From contig NZ_LK391969.1 in assembly GCF_000939975.1 (NCBI RefSeq), forward strand, positions 1,619,953 to 1,683,952: 64,000 nucleotides of DNA. Direction: 5' to 3'. Of this stretch, positions 38,192 to 47,337 are shown in pieces. The first letter of the stretch is position 1. Every line of letters begins with the position of its first letter. Made by a program: the position numbers and the translations under genes. The DNA comes from Pseudomonas saudimassiliensis (GTDB lineage Bacteria; Pseudomonadota; Gammaproteobacteria; Pseudomonadales; Pseudomonadaceae). Below the pieces are notes generated by a model. That model made no database searches, was not told where the DNA came from, and saw only the letters and a list, made by a program, of their open reading frames with translations.

Positions 38192-39622
38192 ATGCAATTG
38201 ATCTGGTTTCGTAACGACCTGCGGGTGCACGACAACACCGCATTGACCGCCGCGCTGGAACAGGGCCCGACCCTGGCCGTCTTTCTGCTGAGCCCCAGCC
38301 AATGGCAGGCCCACGACGACGCCCCGGCAAAGATCGACTTTCGCCTGCGCAACCTGCACGCCCTGGCGGCCGAGCTGGAACAGCTGAAGGTACCGCTGCT
38401 GGTTCGCACCGCCGACCCCTGGGCCTGCGCCGCTGAGGTGCTGGCCGAGCTCTGTGTGCAATACCGCGTGACCTGCGTGCACGCCAACGAAGAGTACGGG
38501 GTGGACGAAGCCGCCCGGGATGCGCTGGTGGCCAACCGGCTCGCCGCCGGCAATATCGGGTTTCGTGACTACTGTGATCAGTTGCTGTTTCGTCCCGGTA
38601 CCCTGTTGACGCGCTCGGGCGGCTATTTCAAGGTGTTCAGCCAATTCCGCAAGGCTTGCCTGGATCGGCTGCGGCTGGCCCCGCCCCCTTGCCTGCCGCC
38701 ACCGACACCGCAGGCCCCCCTGGGCATCCAGGCGGACGCCGTACCGGCCAGCGTGCCCGGTTTCAGCGTGCCAGATGAAAGCCTGCGCAGCCTGTGGCCG
38801 GCCGGCGAACAGGCGGCGCGGCAGCGCCTGCAACAATTTGCCGAGGACCATCTGCCGGACTATGCCCAGCAGCGCGACCTGCCCGCCGAGCCGGGCACCA
38901 GTCAGCTGTCGCCGTACCTCACCACCGGCGTGCTGTCCCCGCGGCAATGCCTGCAGGCCGCGCTGATGGTCAACCAGGGCGAGCTCGATAGTGGCAACAC
39001 TGGCGTCACCACCTGGATCAACGAGCTGCTGTGGCGCGAATTCTACAAGCACATCCTGGTCGGCTATCCGCGAGTATCCAAACACCGGGCGTTTCGCCCC
39101 CATACCGAGGCCGTGCCCTGGCGCAACGCCCCGGAGGAACTGGCCGCCTGGCAGCAGGGGCGCACCGGCTTTCCGCTCATCGATGCGGCCATGCGGCAAA
39201 TGCTGGCCACCGGCTGGATGCACAACCGCCTGCGCATGGTGGTGGCCATGTTCCTGACCAAGAACCTGCTGATCGATTGGCGGGAGGGGGAGCGGTATTT
39301 CATGCGTCATCTGATCGATGGCGACCTGGCGGCCAACAATGGCGGCTGGCAATGGAGCGCGTCCACCGGCACCGACGCGGTACCCTGGTTTCGCCTGTTC
39401 AATCCGGTCACCCAGTCCCAGCGCTTCGATCCGCAGGGGCGCTTTATCAAGCAGTGGTTGCCGGAGCTGCGTGAACTGGACCGGCGCGACATCCATGATC
39501 CATCACCCATATCCCGCGCCATGTGCGGCTACCCGGCACCGCTGGTGGGCCTGGCGGACAGCCGAGCGCGGGCCTTGGCGGCCTTCAAGAATCTGCCACC
39601 GGCGGTATCTGAGTTGGGATAA
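38192..39622 (+). CDS. phrB: Deoxyribodipyrimidine photolyase (CPD class I)
   Basis: A 476-residue DNA repair flavoprotein that splits cyclobutane pyrimidine dimers using blue light. It begins MQLIWFRNDLRVHDNTAL. The FAD-binding C-terminal domain has WINELLWREFYKHIL, GWMHNRLRMVVAMFLTK, and WQWSASTGTDAVPWFR with the electron-transfer tryptophans. It is the second gene after the ybgA-like gene. The hairpin at 39633-39669 ends this unit. Confidence 0.96.
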   Translation: MQLIWFRNDLRVHDNTALTAALEQGPTLAVFLLSPSQWQAHDDAPAKIDFRLRNLHALAAELEQLKVPLLVRTADPWACAAEVLAELCVQYRVTCVHANEEYGVDEAARDALVANRLAAGNIGFRDYCDQLLFRPGTLLTRSGGYFKVFSQFRKACLDRLRLAPPPCLPPPTPQAPLGIQADAVPASVPGFSVPDESLRSLWPAGEQAARQRLQQFAEDHLPDYAQQRDLPAEPGTSQLSPYLTTGVLSPRQCLQAALMVNQGELDSGNTGVTTWINELLWREFYKHILVGYPRVSKHRAFRPHTEAVPWRNAPEELAAWQQGRTGFPLIDAAMRQMLATGWMHNRLRMVVAMFLTKNLLIDWREGERYFMRHLIDGDLAANNGGWQWSASTGTDAVPWFRLFNPVTQSQRFDPQGRFIKQWLPELRELDRRDIHDPSPISRAMCGYPAPLVGLADSRARALAAFKNLPPAVSELG

Positions 39623-39632
39623 GGGAGGGGGT

Positions 39633-39669
39633 GGCGCGACGGGGAGCCGGATGGGCTCCCCGTCGCGCC
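39633..39669. terminator. Bidirectional hairpin between photolyase and porin genes
   Basis: A 16-bp perfect GC-rich stem, 39633-39648 with 39654-39669, with a five-base loop. It lies 10 bases after the photolyase stop and 7 bases from the porin stop, so it can serve both convergent genes. T-runs are lacking. Confidence 0.7.
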
Positions 39670-39676
39670 GAACTGC

Positions 39677-40945
39677 TTAGAGGATGTTCAACGGGAAGTC
39701 GACAAAGACGCGGATCTCATTGCCGTCAGCGTTATAGGCACTGGCGTTGTTGGACACACGCAGCGCGGAACTACGCAGGCGCACGCTCAGGTCCTTGGCC
39801 GGACCGTTCTGGACCACGTACTTGAACTGGTTGAAGAACTCACGCTCGGTACCATCGCCACGGCCAGTGCCGTCATCGATATCCGTACCGCGGACGTAGG
39901 CCACATGGTAGCTCAGGCCAGGTACACCGTATTGAGTGAAGTCCAGACCGTAGGCAGCCTGCCAGGAACGCTCATCCTTGGCATTGAAGTCGGACCAGTA
40001 GGAGTTGGCCAGCCAGATGGTGGTGCCGCCGTCACCTACGAAGTCTTCACTTTGATAGAAGCCATAGTTATAGCCCACGTCGCCGCTGCTGCGCTGGTGC
40101 GCCAGGGTGAAGGCGTGGGGGCCGGTGGCGTAAGTGGCCGCCAGGCTCCAGATGGTGTTCTTGCCTTCTTCCGGATCGAACTCACGCTCCTGCTTGGTGC
40201 GGTAACCGTTGAAATCCAGGGTCAGCGAGTCGCCGCTATTTAGCGGGCGAACATAGTTCAGGTTCACATATTTGCGCTTGAGAACATCTTCCACATCGGA
40301 CGCATAGAGCGCACCGCGGATGTTGTCATTGAACTGGTAGCTACCACCCAAGACATCGATGGATTTCAGCTCACCACTGTCACGGCCTTCATCGCTCTTG
40401 CGATGCTGGGCAGTGAAACGCCCCGCGTGCACGACCAGACCGTCGATCTCCTCGGAGGTGATCATGGTACCGGTGAAAGCTTCCGGCAGCAGGCGGCTAT
40501 CGTCGTGGCTGAGCACCGGCAGTACCGGACGCTGGTCACCGTAGGCTACTACCGTTTTGGAGAAGCGCGCCTTGACTGCAGCACCGGCATGAGCCATGTC
40601 GCGCTCCACATCACCGTTGTTATCGATCATGAAGAAGTCGATGCCGGGCTGACCCGCCCGTTCTGGGCTGCTATCGAGGCGCAATCCGTACATGCCGAAA
40701 GCATCCACGCCAAAACCGACAGTGCCCTGAGTGAAGCCGGACTTATAGGTCAATACTGCACCTTGGCCCCATTCGGACCTGTCTGGAGCATTGTTCTTGT
40801 AATCACGGCTGATATACGCATTGCGCAAAAACAGATCGAGACTGCTGTCTTCAACAAAGCCGGCGGAATCTGCCTGGCTTGCAGCCAGCGCAGGGGCGGA
40901 AGTCATCAGAGCCAATGCGATGGCGCTAAGTTTATATTTAGTCAT
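39677..40945 (-). CDS. OprD-family outer-membrane porin
   Basis: A 422-residue porin. The signal peptide is MTKYKLSAIALALMTSAPALAA. The mature start, AGFVEDSSLDLFLRNAYISRDY, is the hallmark opening of OprD/OprE-type porins, followed by alternating beta-strand pattern and a C-terminus in FVDFPLNIL. These 18-strand barrels admit amino acids, organic acids or aromatics; the substrate is not predictable here. The ATG at 40945 is chosen for the signal peptide; 40990 is an alternative. It is a single gene. Confidence 0.92.
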   Translation of the reverse strand: MTKYKLSAIALALMTSAPALAASQADSAGFVEDSSLDLFLRNAYISRDYKNNAPDRSEWGQGAVLTYKSGFTQGTVGFGVDAFGMYGLRLDSSPERAGQPGIDFFMIDNNGDVERDMAHAGAAVKARFSKTVVAYGDQRPVLPVLSHDDSRLLPEAFTGTMITSEEIDGLVVHAGRFTAQHRKSDEGRDSGELKSIDVLGGSYQFNDNIRGALYASDVEDVLKRKYVNLNYVRPLNSGDSLTLDFNGYRTKQEREFDPEEGKNTIWSLAATYATGPHAFTLAHQRSSGDVGYNYGFYQSEDFVGDGGTTIWLANSYWSDFNAKDERSWQAAYGLDFTQYGVPGLSYHVAYVRGTDIDDGTGRGDGTEREFFNQFKYVVQNGPAKDLSVRLRSSALRVSNNASAYNADGNEIRVFVDFPLNIL

Positions 40946-41114
40946 TTGGATGCCATGGATGCTGTTGTATTTAGTGTTGGACCCCATCACCGGCTGTTGA
41001 CAGACGTAACGGGATGGTCACGCATTATCCATATTCTGAAACATTTGCCTAGCGCGACGAAGGGCCACATCCACCGGGCTCTGGAGTATCCAGGTCCTGC
41101 TCTGTACGCCGTTG

Positions 41115-42428
41115 TCAGTGCGCGGGCGGCAACATCGGCAACCAATAGGCCAGGGCGACCAGCGTGGCCAACAACACCGGCGGGGTAATCAGCAGGCCGA
41201 TCTTCATATATTGACCCCAGCCGATCCGATAGCCCTTGCCAGCCAGCACATGCAGCCAGAGCAAGGTCGCCAGGCTGCCGATCGGGGTGAACTTCGGCCC
41301 CAGGTCATTGCCGATGACGTTGGCATAGATCATCAACTCCCGGGTGGCCGCCGGTACCTGGGCCTGGTCGATGGCCAGCGCACCCACCAGCGTGGACGGC
41401 AGGTTGTTCATGACCGAGGCCACCACGGCAGCCAGAAAGCCGGTGCCGACCGTGGCGGTAAGCTCGCCCTGCCGCGCCAGCCATTCGAGTGCCCGGGCGC
41501 CATAGGCCGTCAGCCCGGCGTTGCCCAGTCCGTAGACCACCAGATACATGCCGATCGAGAACAGTACTATCTGCCAGGGAGCGCCACGCAGCGCCGTTGA
41601 CACCGCCACCACTGCGCCCTGCCCCAGGCGCCACCAGCGACCAGCAATAGCCATCAGCAGCACCGCCGCGGTGCCGGTTATGAATGCAATGGGTATACCC
41701 AGCGGCGCAGTCACGAAATAGGCCACCAACAGCAGCGCCAGTAGCGGAAAGGCGGCGCGAAATACCAGCGGGTCCCGGATGGCTGAACGGGGCGGGTCGA
41801 GTTCGGCCACGGAATAGCGCCGCGGGATCCGCCGGCCGAAGGCGAGCCACAGCACCAGCAACGTGGCCGCTAGCGACACCAGGTTGACCGGCACCATGAC
41901 CGCGGCATAGCGGTCGAAGCCGATATCGAAGTAGTTGGCGCTGACGATATTGACTAGGTTGGAAATGACCAGCGGCAAACTGGTGGTGTCCGCGACGAAG
42001 CCAGTGGCGATGATGAAAGCCAGGGCCGCGGGCGGGGAGAAATTCAGCCGCAGCAGGATAGCCACCACGATGGGTGTGAGCAGCAGGGCTGCGCCATCGT
42101 TGGCGAACAGCGCCGCCATCACCGCCCCCAGCACGACCACCAACGGGAACAGCAGGTGACCGCGGCCGTTGCCCCAACGTGCGACATGCAACGCCGCCCA
42201 GGTGAAAAACCCCGCTTCATCCAGAATCAGCGAAATGATGATGAGCGCCACAAAGGTAAAGGTGGCATCCCAGACGATGTCCCACACTACCCCCAGGTCC
42301 GCCCAGTTCACCACGCCCGCCAGCAGCGCCACCGCTGCCCCACCCAGGGCACTCCAGCCGATCCCCAGCCCCCTGGGTTGCCATATCACCAGTACCAGGG
42401 TGACGACGAAGATTGCCAATGCCAGCAT
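41115..42428 (-). CDS. arsB: Arsenite/antimonite efflux permease ArsB
   Basis: A 437-residue twelve-helix permease. It has the ArsB landmarks [40 protein letters not shown] and [18 protein letters not shown]. It exports arsenite, driven by proton motive force. It is the last gene of the arsR-arsC-arsH-arsB unit, 19 bases after arsH. Confidence 0.95.
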   Translation of the reverse strand: MLALAIFVVTLVLVIWQPRGLGIGWSALGGAAVALLAGVVNWADLGVVWDIVWDATFTFVALIIISLILDEAGFFTWAALHVARWGNGRGHLLFPLVVVLGAVMAALFANDGAALLLTPIVVAILLRLNFSPPAALAFIIATGFVADTTSLPLVISNLVNIVSANYFDIGFDRYAAVMVPVNLVSLAATLLVLWLAFGRRIPRRYSVAELDPPRSAIRDPLVFRAAFPLLALLLVAYFVTAPLGIPIAFITGTAAVLLMAIAGRWWRLGQGAVVAVSTALRGAPWQIVLFSIGMYLVVYGLGNAGLTAYGARALEWLARQGELTATVGTGFLAAVVASVMNNLPSTLVGALAIDQAQVPAATRELMIYANVIGNDLGPKFTPIGSLATLLWLHVLAGKGYRIGWGQYMKIGLLITPPVLLATLVALAYWLPMLPPAH

Positions 42429-42447
42429 GAATTGCCCTTGGATGGTG

Positions 42448-43170
42448 TCAGTGGGTACTTTGGTTGACGCGCCGCGACAGCGCTTCGGCGCTTTCGACCC
42501 GTTCCGAATAACGGTCGGTGAGGTAACTGGAGCGCCCGCGGGTCAGCCAGGTGAATTTCACCAGTTCCTCGCAGACGTCCACAATGCGCATGTAGAGTGG
42601 CGACGGCCGCATGCGACCTGCCTCGTCGAACTCCGCGAACGCCTTGGGTACGGAAGACTGGTTGGGGATGGTGATCATGCGCATCCAGCGCCCGAGGATG
42701 CGCATCTGGTTGACCGCGTTGAAGCTCTGGCTGCCGCCGGACACTTCCATGACCGCCAGCGTCTTGCCCTGGGTGGGGCGAACACCGCCCAATGCCAAGG
42801 GGATCCAGTCGATCTGCGTCTTCATCACGCCGGTCATGGCGCCATGGCGCTCGGGGCTGACCCAGACCATCCCTTCCGACCACTCGGCCAGCTCCCGCAA
42901 TTCCTGCACCTTGGGGTGGTCCGCTGCGGCATCGTCCGGCAGCGGCAAACCCGAGGGACAGAAGGTACGCACCTCGCAACCGTACCAGCGCAGCAATCGT
43001 CCTGCCTCCTCCGACGCCAGACGCGAGAAGGACCGCTCGCGTAGCGATCCGTAGAGAATCAGGATCCGCGGCGGGTGCTGCGGAGCATCCGGGCCGACCA
43101 GTGCTGCGGTGTCAATCGGATGGAGCTTATCGGGATCGATATTGGGCAGATCATCCAGGTCGGTGGTCAT
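42448..43170 (-). CDS. arsH: Organoarsenical NADPH:FMN oxidoreductase ArsH
   Basis: A 240-residue flavodoxin-like protein. The FMN loop is [14 protein letters not shown], and [22 protein letters not shown] and [17 protein letters not shown] are conserved ArsH blocks. ArsH oxidises trivalent methyl- or aromatic arsenicals and can reduce quinones or chromate. It overlaps the arsC stop by 4 bases and precedes arsB. Confidence 0.95.
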   Translation of the reverse strand: MTTDLDDLPNIDPDKLHPIDTAALVGPDAPQHPPRILILYGSLRERSFSRLASEEAGRLLRWYGCEVRTFCPSGLPLPDDAAADHPKVQELRELAEWSEGMVWVSPERHGAMTGVMKTQIDWIPLALGGVRPTQGKTLAVMEVSGGSQSFNAVNQMRILGRWMRMITIPNQSSVPKAFAEFDEAGRMRPSPLYMRIVDVCEELVKFTWLTRGRSSYLTDRYSERVESAEALSRRVNQSTH

Positions 43171-43580
43171 TGCCCGCTTCCTTTGTATTCCACCTGTTCA
43201 CCATCTTCCTTGATGAATACCGCTACCGGATCAGGCAGCAGATCCAGCACCAGCTCCGATGGCCGGCACAAGCGAGCGCCTTTATCGGTTACCACAATGG
43301 GACGGTTGATCAGGATGGGGTGGGCAAGCATGGCGTCAATCAGTTGTTCATCGCTCAGGGCCGGATTATCGAGTTTCAGCTCGTCATAGGGTGTGCCCTT
43401 GCGGCGCAACAATGCCCGCGGACTCAACGCCATCAAGGCGAGCAACTCGACCAAGCGCTCCCGGCTCGGCGGACAGGCCAGATAATCGATCACGTCCGGC
43501 GTCTCGCCGGAAGCCTTGATCATGGCCAAGGTGTTGCGTGATGTGCCGCAGGCAGGGTTATGGTAGATCAATGGCGTCAT
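43167..43580 (-). CDS. arsC: Arsenate reductase ArsC, glutaredoxin-dependent type
   Basis: A 137-residue enzyme reducing arsenate to arsenite. The catalytic cysteine is in NPACGTSRN (residues 8-16), and the arginine-rich RKGTPYDEL and LINRPIVV segments match the E. coli plasmid R773 ArsC type. It overlaps both arsR and arsH by 4 bases each (ATGA), so the operon is tightly coupled. Confidence 0.96.
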   Translation of the reverse strand: MTPLIYHNPACGTSRNTLAMIKASGETPDVIDYLACPPSRERLVELLALMALSPRALLRRKGTPYDELKLDNPALSDEQLIDAMLAHPILINRPIVVTDKGARLCRPSELVLDLLPDPVAVFIKEDGEQVEYKGSGQ

Positions 43581-43924
43581 GGGCTCTTCTCTGTTGTGGC
43601 ATTACCGAGCAAGGCATCGAACGGATCACAGGCATCCGGCCGGCCGGCACAGCAATCGCGCGCCAGGAACCGGACGACCCCATTCAGATGGGCCAGGTCC
43701 GCCCGGTAGATGATTGAACGCCCCTGGCGACGGGACGTGACCCACCCTGCCCGCAACAATACCGCCAGATGCGCCGACATGGTGTTATGTGGCACCGCCA
43801 ATTGGCGTGCGATCTCACCGGCCGGCAAACCTTCCGGCTCATGGCGCACCAGCAACCGAAAGGCGTCGAGACGGGTTTCCTGGGAGAGGGCCGCAAAACT
43901 GCTCAGGGCATCAATCGTTTCCAT
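43577..43924 (-). CDS. arsR: Arsenic-responsive repressor ArsR
   Basis: A 115-residue (from 43924) winged-helix repressor of the ArsR/SmtB family. The DNA-binding helix is LAVPHNTMSAHLAVLLRAGWV. The usual ELCVCDL metal site is absent; instead a C-terminal RDCCAGRPDAC cluster could bind As(III), similar to the C-terminal cysteine triads reported for some ArsR proteins. Two starts are possible: 43936 (MFGRMETID) and 43924 (METID). A strong promoter has its -10 box over the 43936 ATG, so 43924 is preferred and the mRNA would be nearly leaderless. It heads arsRCHB. Confidence 0.92.
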   Translation of the reverse strand: METIDALSSFAALSQETRLDAFRLLVRHEPEGLPAGEIARQLAVPHNTMSAHLAVLLRAGWVTSRRQGRSIIYRADLAHLNGVVRFLARDCCAGRPDACDPFDALLGNATTEKSP

Positions 43925-43931
43925 GCGTCCA

Positions 43932-43964
43932 AACATATGGACATATTAATTACCTGTCAATATG
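43932..43964 (-). promoter_or_regulatory. Sigma-70 promoter and candidate ArsR operator
   Basis: On the minus strand a perfect TTGACA (-35, 43955-43960) is 17 bases from TATGTT (-10, 43932-43937). An inverted repeat, CATATTGAC at 43956-43964 and GTCCATATG at 43934-43942 (eight of nine matching), spans the promoter elements and is a likely ArsR site. Transcription would begin at about 43925, next to the 43924 start codon. Confidence 0.65.
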
Positions 43965-44154
43965 CGAAGCCTGATTCGTCAATGAAGCCCGTGCAGGCAT
44001 CCGGAGCTGCAATCCTGTTCACACATCCCGTAGCAAATTGCCTGGGTTACGCCCCTTCCAATCGACCCACGGTCATGTCAGTTTCCCAGATCTCATCCAT
44101 ACTCAAGCGACGGGAATATCAAGCTCCCCCTTCGCTTTAGAGAGGTTCTGCTGC

Positions 44155-45342
44155 ATGTGGTACAACGGTTTACTCGATCCCTCCGGCTGGCAGTTGCTGG
44201 CGATCATCCTGGTTTTGACCCATATCACCATCGTCAGTGTGACGGTCTACCTGCACCGTTATTCGGCGCACCGCTCGCTGGAGCTGCATCCGGCACTGAA
44301 ACACTTCTTCCGCTTCTGGCTGTGGCTGACTACCAGCATGAATACCCGGGAATGGACGGCCATCCATCGCAAGCACCACGCCAAGTGCGAGACCCCCGAC
44401 GACCCCCACAGCCCGGTGCAGAAGGGCCTTTCCACCGTGCTGCGCAAGGGTGCGGAGCTCTACATGGAAGAGGCCAAGAACGAGGAGACCCTGCGCATCT
44501 ATGGCAAGAATTGCCCGGATGACTGGATCGAGCGCAACCTGTACGGACGCTATCGCAACGCCGGTATCGTCATCATGCTGCTGGTCGACCTGGCGCTGTT
44601 CGGCGTGCTCGGCCTGACCGTCTGGGCAATCCAGATGATGTGGATTCCGCTGATGGCCGCCGGGGTTGTCAACGGCCTGGGCCACGCGGTGGGCTACCGC
44701 AACTTCGAGTGCAAGGACGCGGCCACCAACATCCTGCCCTGGGGCATCCTGATTGGCGGCGAAGAGCTGCACAATAACCACCACACCTATCCCAACTCCG
44801 CCAAGCTGTCGGTGAAGAAGTGGGAGTTCGACATGGGCTGGCTGTGGATCCGCCTGTTCAGCGCATTGGGCCTGGCCACGGTGCGGCGCACCGCGCCGAT
44901 CGCCCATCGCATCGAGGGCAAGCAGACCCTGGACATGGACACCGCCATGGCGATCCTCAACAACCGGTTCCAGATCATGGCCCAGTACCGCAAGCAGGTC
45001 ATCAAGCCCCTGGTGCAGCAGGAGATGCACCGGGTGGACGCCTCGGTACGCCATCTGTTCCGCCGGGCCAAACGCCTGCTCGGGCGTGAGCCCAGCCTGC
45101 TGGAGCCGCAGCAGGAGGCCAGGATCCAGACCATCCTCGAACAGAGCCAGGCGCTGCGCATCACCTATGAGAAACGGCTGGCGCTGCAGCAGATCTGGAC
45201 CCGTACCAGCAGCAACGGCCACGAGATGCTGCAGGCGCTGAGCGACTGGTGCACCCAGGCCGAAGCCACCGGCATCAAGGCGCTGCGAGACTTTGCCGCG
45301 CAGCTGCGCACCTACTCGTTGCAGCCAACCACACCCGCCTGA
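44155..45342 (+). CDS. desA: Delta-9 fatty-acid desaturase, DesA type
   Basis: A 395-residue membrane di-iron desaturase. The three histidine boxes are HRYSAH (residues 34-39), HRKHH (about residue 72) and HNNHH (about residue 206). Two hydrophobic pairs flank them. The opening MWYNG and overall length match pseudomonad DesA, which inserts the double bond into phospholipid acyl chains under aerobic conditions; DesB-type acyl-CoA desaturases are close relatives, so the substrate call is less sure. ATG 44155 is preferred over 44038 because family members start MWY. A strong terminator follows. Confidence 0.9.
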   Translation: MWYNGLLDPSGWQLLAIILVLTHITIVSVTVYLHRYSAHRSLELHPALKHFFRFWLWLTTSMNTREWTAIHRKHHAKCETPDDPHSPVQKGLSTVLRKGAELYMEEAKNEETLRIYGKNCPDDWIERNLYGRYRNAGIVIMLLVDLALFGVLGLTVWAIQMMWIPLMAAGVVNGLGHAVGYRNFECKDAATNILPWGILIGGEELHNNHHTYPNSAKLSVKKWEFDMGWLWIRLFSALGLATVRRTAPIAHRIEGKQTLDMDTAMAILNNRFQIMAQYRKQVIKPLVQQEMHRVDASVRHLFRRAKRLLGREPSLLEPQQEARIQTILEQSQALRITYEKRLALQQIWTRTSSNGHEMLQALSDWCTQAEATGIKALRDFAAQLRTYSLQPTTPA

Positions 45343-45350
45343 CCTCCCCT

Positions 45351-45388
45351 CCTTTTCATCGGCGTCCCCACGGGCGCCGATGAAAAGG
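45351..45388 (+). terminator. Hairpin terminator after desA
   Basis: CCTTTTCATCGGCG (45351-45364) and CGCCGATGAAAAGG (45375-45388) form a perfect 14-bp stem, starting 8 bases after the stop. T-rich and A-rich ends lie in the stem itself. Confidence 0.75.
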
Positions 45389-45522
45389 GCCGTCTCGCTA
45401 GCCAGCGCAGGGGCTTGCACTATACTCCTAGAGCACGTTCCGTTATCCCGACCGGGATCGGGACACCCTGTATCAACCCGAGCTCAGGATTCCGCTCGCC
45501 CAACGAAGAGGAACCCCCTGCG

Positions 45523-45948
45523 ATGGCTACTGCCGATCACCGCACCTATCTATACGCACCCCACCCCCTGCACGCCATACTCCTCGCCAGCCCCGTCCCC
45601 CTGTTTCTCGGTGCCCTGCTGAGCGACTGGGCCTACAGTTCGAGTTACCAGATCCAGTGGAACAATTTCGCCTCCTGGCTCATCGCCGGCGCGCTGGTTT
45701 TCACCGGTCTGGCCATTCTCTGCGGGCTCATCAGTCTGCTGCGGTTCGGTCGTCGGCGCGCTGCGGTCATTTCCCTGCTGTTGCTGGTGGTCACCTGGAT
45801 CCTGGGCTTCATCAACGCGCTGATCCATGCCAAGGATGCCTGGGCCAGCATGCCCGGCGGTCTGGTGCTGTCGGTGGTGGTATTTGTGTTGATTTGCGTC
45901 GCGACATGGTTCGGCCTGATGCGTGAGCGCGTAGGAGGTGGCGTATGA
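45523..45948 (+). CDS. DUF2231-like small membrane protein
   Basis: A 141-residue protein with four hydrophobic segments (about residues 17-35, 48-70, 78-97 and 111-133). The HPLHAILLASPVPLFLGALLSDWAY opening is typical of DUF2231. The ATG at 45523 follows a GAAGAGGAA site; an ATG at 45415 is unsupported. Its stop overlaps the following sorbosone-dehydrogenase-like gene (ATGA), which suggests a membrane partner for that lipoprotein, possibly in electron transfer (inference). Confidence 0.85.
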   Translation: MATADHRTYLYAPHPLHAILLASPVPLFLGALLSDWAYSSSYQIQWNNFASWLIAGALVFTGLAILCGLISLLRFGRRRAAVISLLLLVVTWILGFINALIHAKDAWASMPGGLVLSVVVFVLICVATWFGLMRERVGGGV

Positions 45949-47243
45949 AATTCTCCCCAGTCCTGCCGGCTCTGTCGGCCTGTGCTATCGCCGTGCTGTT
46001 GAGCGCCTGCGGCGGTGAAGGTGACCAGGAGCAGACCTACGGCACCGTTGACCAGCTCCCCGAGGCGCAGCGCGGATTGCTGCCGAAGATGACCATTGCC
46101 GAACCCGCACTCTGGGGCGATGAGGTGCCGAGCGTACCCGAGGGGTACACCGTCACCGCCATCGCCACCGATCTGAAGATTCCCCGGCAGACCCTGGTAT
46201 TGCCCAACGGCGATATCCTGGTGGCCGAAGGCCGGGGCGGCAACGCGCCGGCCCTGAAACCCAAGGACGTGATCGCCGGTTATATCAAGTCCAAGGGCAC
46301 CACCTCGGTCGAGAGCGGCAACCGCCTGTCCCTGCTGCGAGACCCCGAGGGCGACGGTACCTACGAACACATGATCTTTGCCGAGGACCTCAACGCCCCC
46401 TACGGCCTGGCCCTGGTAGACGGCAATCTGTACGTGGCCAACCAGGACGCCCTGGTGCGCTTCGACTACGAGGAAGGCCAGACCCAGGCCAGCGGGCCGC
46501 CGGAGAAGATTACCGACCTGCCCTCGGCGATCAACCACCACTGGACCAAGGCACTGGCCGCCAGTGAGGACGGGCGCTTCCTGTATGTGGGCATCGGCTC
46601 GAACAGCAACATCACCGAGCGCGGCAAGGACATGGAGGTCAACCGGGCGGAAGTCTGGCAGATCGATGCCCAGACCGGCATGCACAAGCCCTATGCCACC
46701 GGCCTGCGCAACCCCACCGCGCTAGCCATGCAACCGGGCACGGATGTGCTCTGGGCGGTGGTGAACGAGCGTGACGAACTGGGTCCCGATCTGGTACCGG
46801 ACTATCTCACCTCGGTACAGGAAGGCGGCTTCTATGGCTGGCCCTACAGCTACTGGGGCCAGAACGTTGACCCCCGCGTCAAACCCGAAGACCCGGAAAA
46901 GGTCGCCTCAGCTATCGTGCCGGACTATGCCCTCGGCTCACACGTGGCGGCGCTGGGCCTGGATTTCTCCAGCCCGGCGATGGGCGCAGAGTTTGCCGAC
47001 GGGGTCTTCATTGGCGAGCATGGCAGCTGGAACCGCAAGAACCCGGTGGGCTACAAGGTGATCTTCGTGCCCTTCACGGATGGCCGGCCATCAGGCCAGC
47101 CGGTGGACTTCGTCTACAACTTCCGCACCGGTACCGGCGAGACGCGTGGCCGCCCGGTCGGGGTGACCGTGGACCCACGAGGCGCCCTGATCGTCGCCGA
47201 CGATCTGGCCAACGTCATCTGGCGCGTGACACCCACGCCCTGA
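45945..47243 (+). CDS. PQQ-type sorbosone/glucose dehydrogenase-like lipoprotein
   Basis: A 432-residue beta-propeller protein of the GSDH / L-sorbosone dehydrogenase family. A lipoprotein signal ends in LLSACGG with Cys22-like lipobox cysteine. Propeller landmarks include LPNGDILVAEGRGG, YGLALVDGNLYVANQDALVRF, ATGLRNPTALAM and FIGEHGSWNRKNPVGYKV. The family binds PQQ in the periplasm and oxidises aldoses or similar sugars; the true substrate is unknown. It is coupled to the DUF2231 membrane protein gene and ends at a hairpin. Confidence 0.9.
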   Translation: MKFSPVLPALSACAIAVLLSACGGEGDQEQTYGTVDQLPEAQRGLLPKMTIAEPALWGDEVPSVPEGYTVTAIATDLKIPRQTLVLPNGDILVAEGRGGNAPALKPKDVIAGYIKSKGTTSVESGNRLSLLRDPEGDGTYEHMIFAEDLNAPYGLALVDGNLYVANQDALVRFDYEEGQTQASGPPEKITDLPSAINHHWTKALAASEDGRFLYVGIGSNSNITERGKDMEVNRAEVWQIDAQTGMHKPYATGLRNPTALAMQPGTDVLWAVVNERDELGPDLVPDYLTSVQEGGFYGWPYSYWGQNVDPRVKPEDPEKVASAIVPDYALGSHVAALGLDFSSPAMGAEFADGVFIGEHGSWNRKNPVGYKVIFVPFTDGRPSGQPVDFVYNFRTGTGETRGRPVGVTVDPRGALIVADDLANVIWRVTPTP

Positions 47244-47248
47244 CGAAC

Positions 47249-47267
47249 GGGGCGGTACGCCCCTTTC
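47249..47267 (+). terminator. Terminator after the sorbosone-dehydrogenase-like gene
   Basis: GGGGCG (47249-47254) and CGCCCC (47258-47263) form a tight stem with a three-base loop followed by TTTC. It starts 6 bases after the stop codon. Confidence 0.65.
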
Positions 47268-47337
47268 GTGTGGGTCGCTTTCACTACGGGCAGGGTTTAT
47301 CCTTGGCGTTCCGTTATGGCTCTATAGGTAGCAATGG

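Noticed and set aside
45410..45460. Possible sigma-54 promoter (GGGGCTTGCAC) before the DUF2231 gene
   Set aside because: The -12 element is plausible but there is no GG at the correct -24 spacing.
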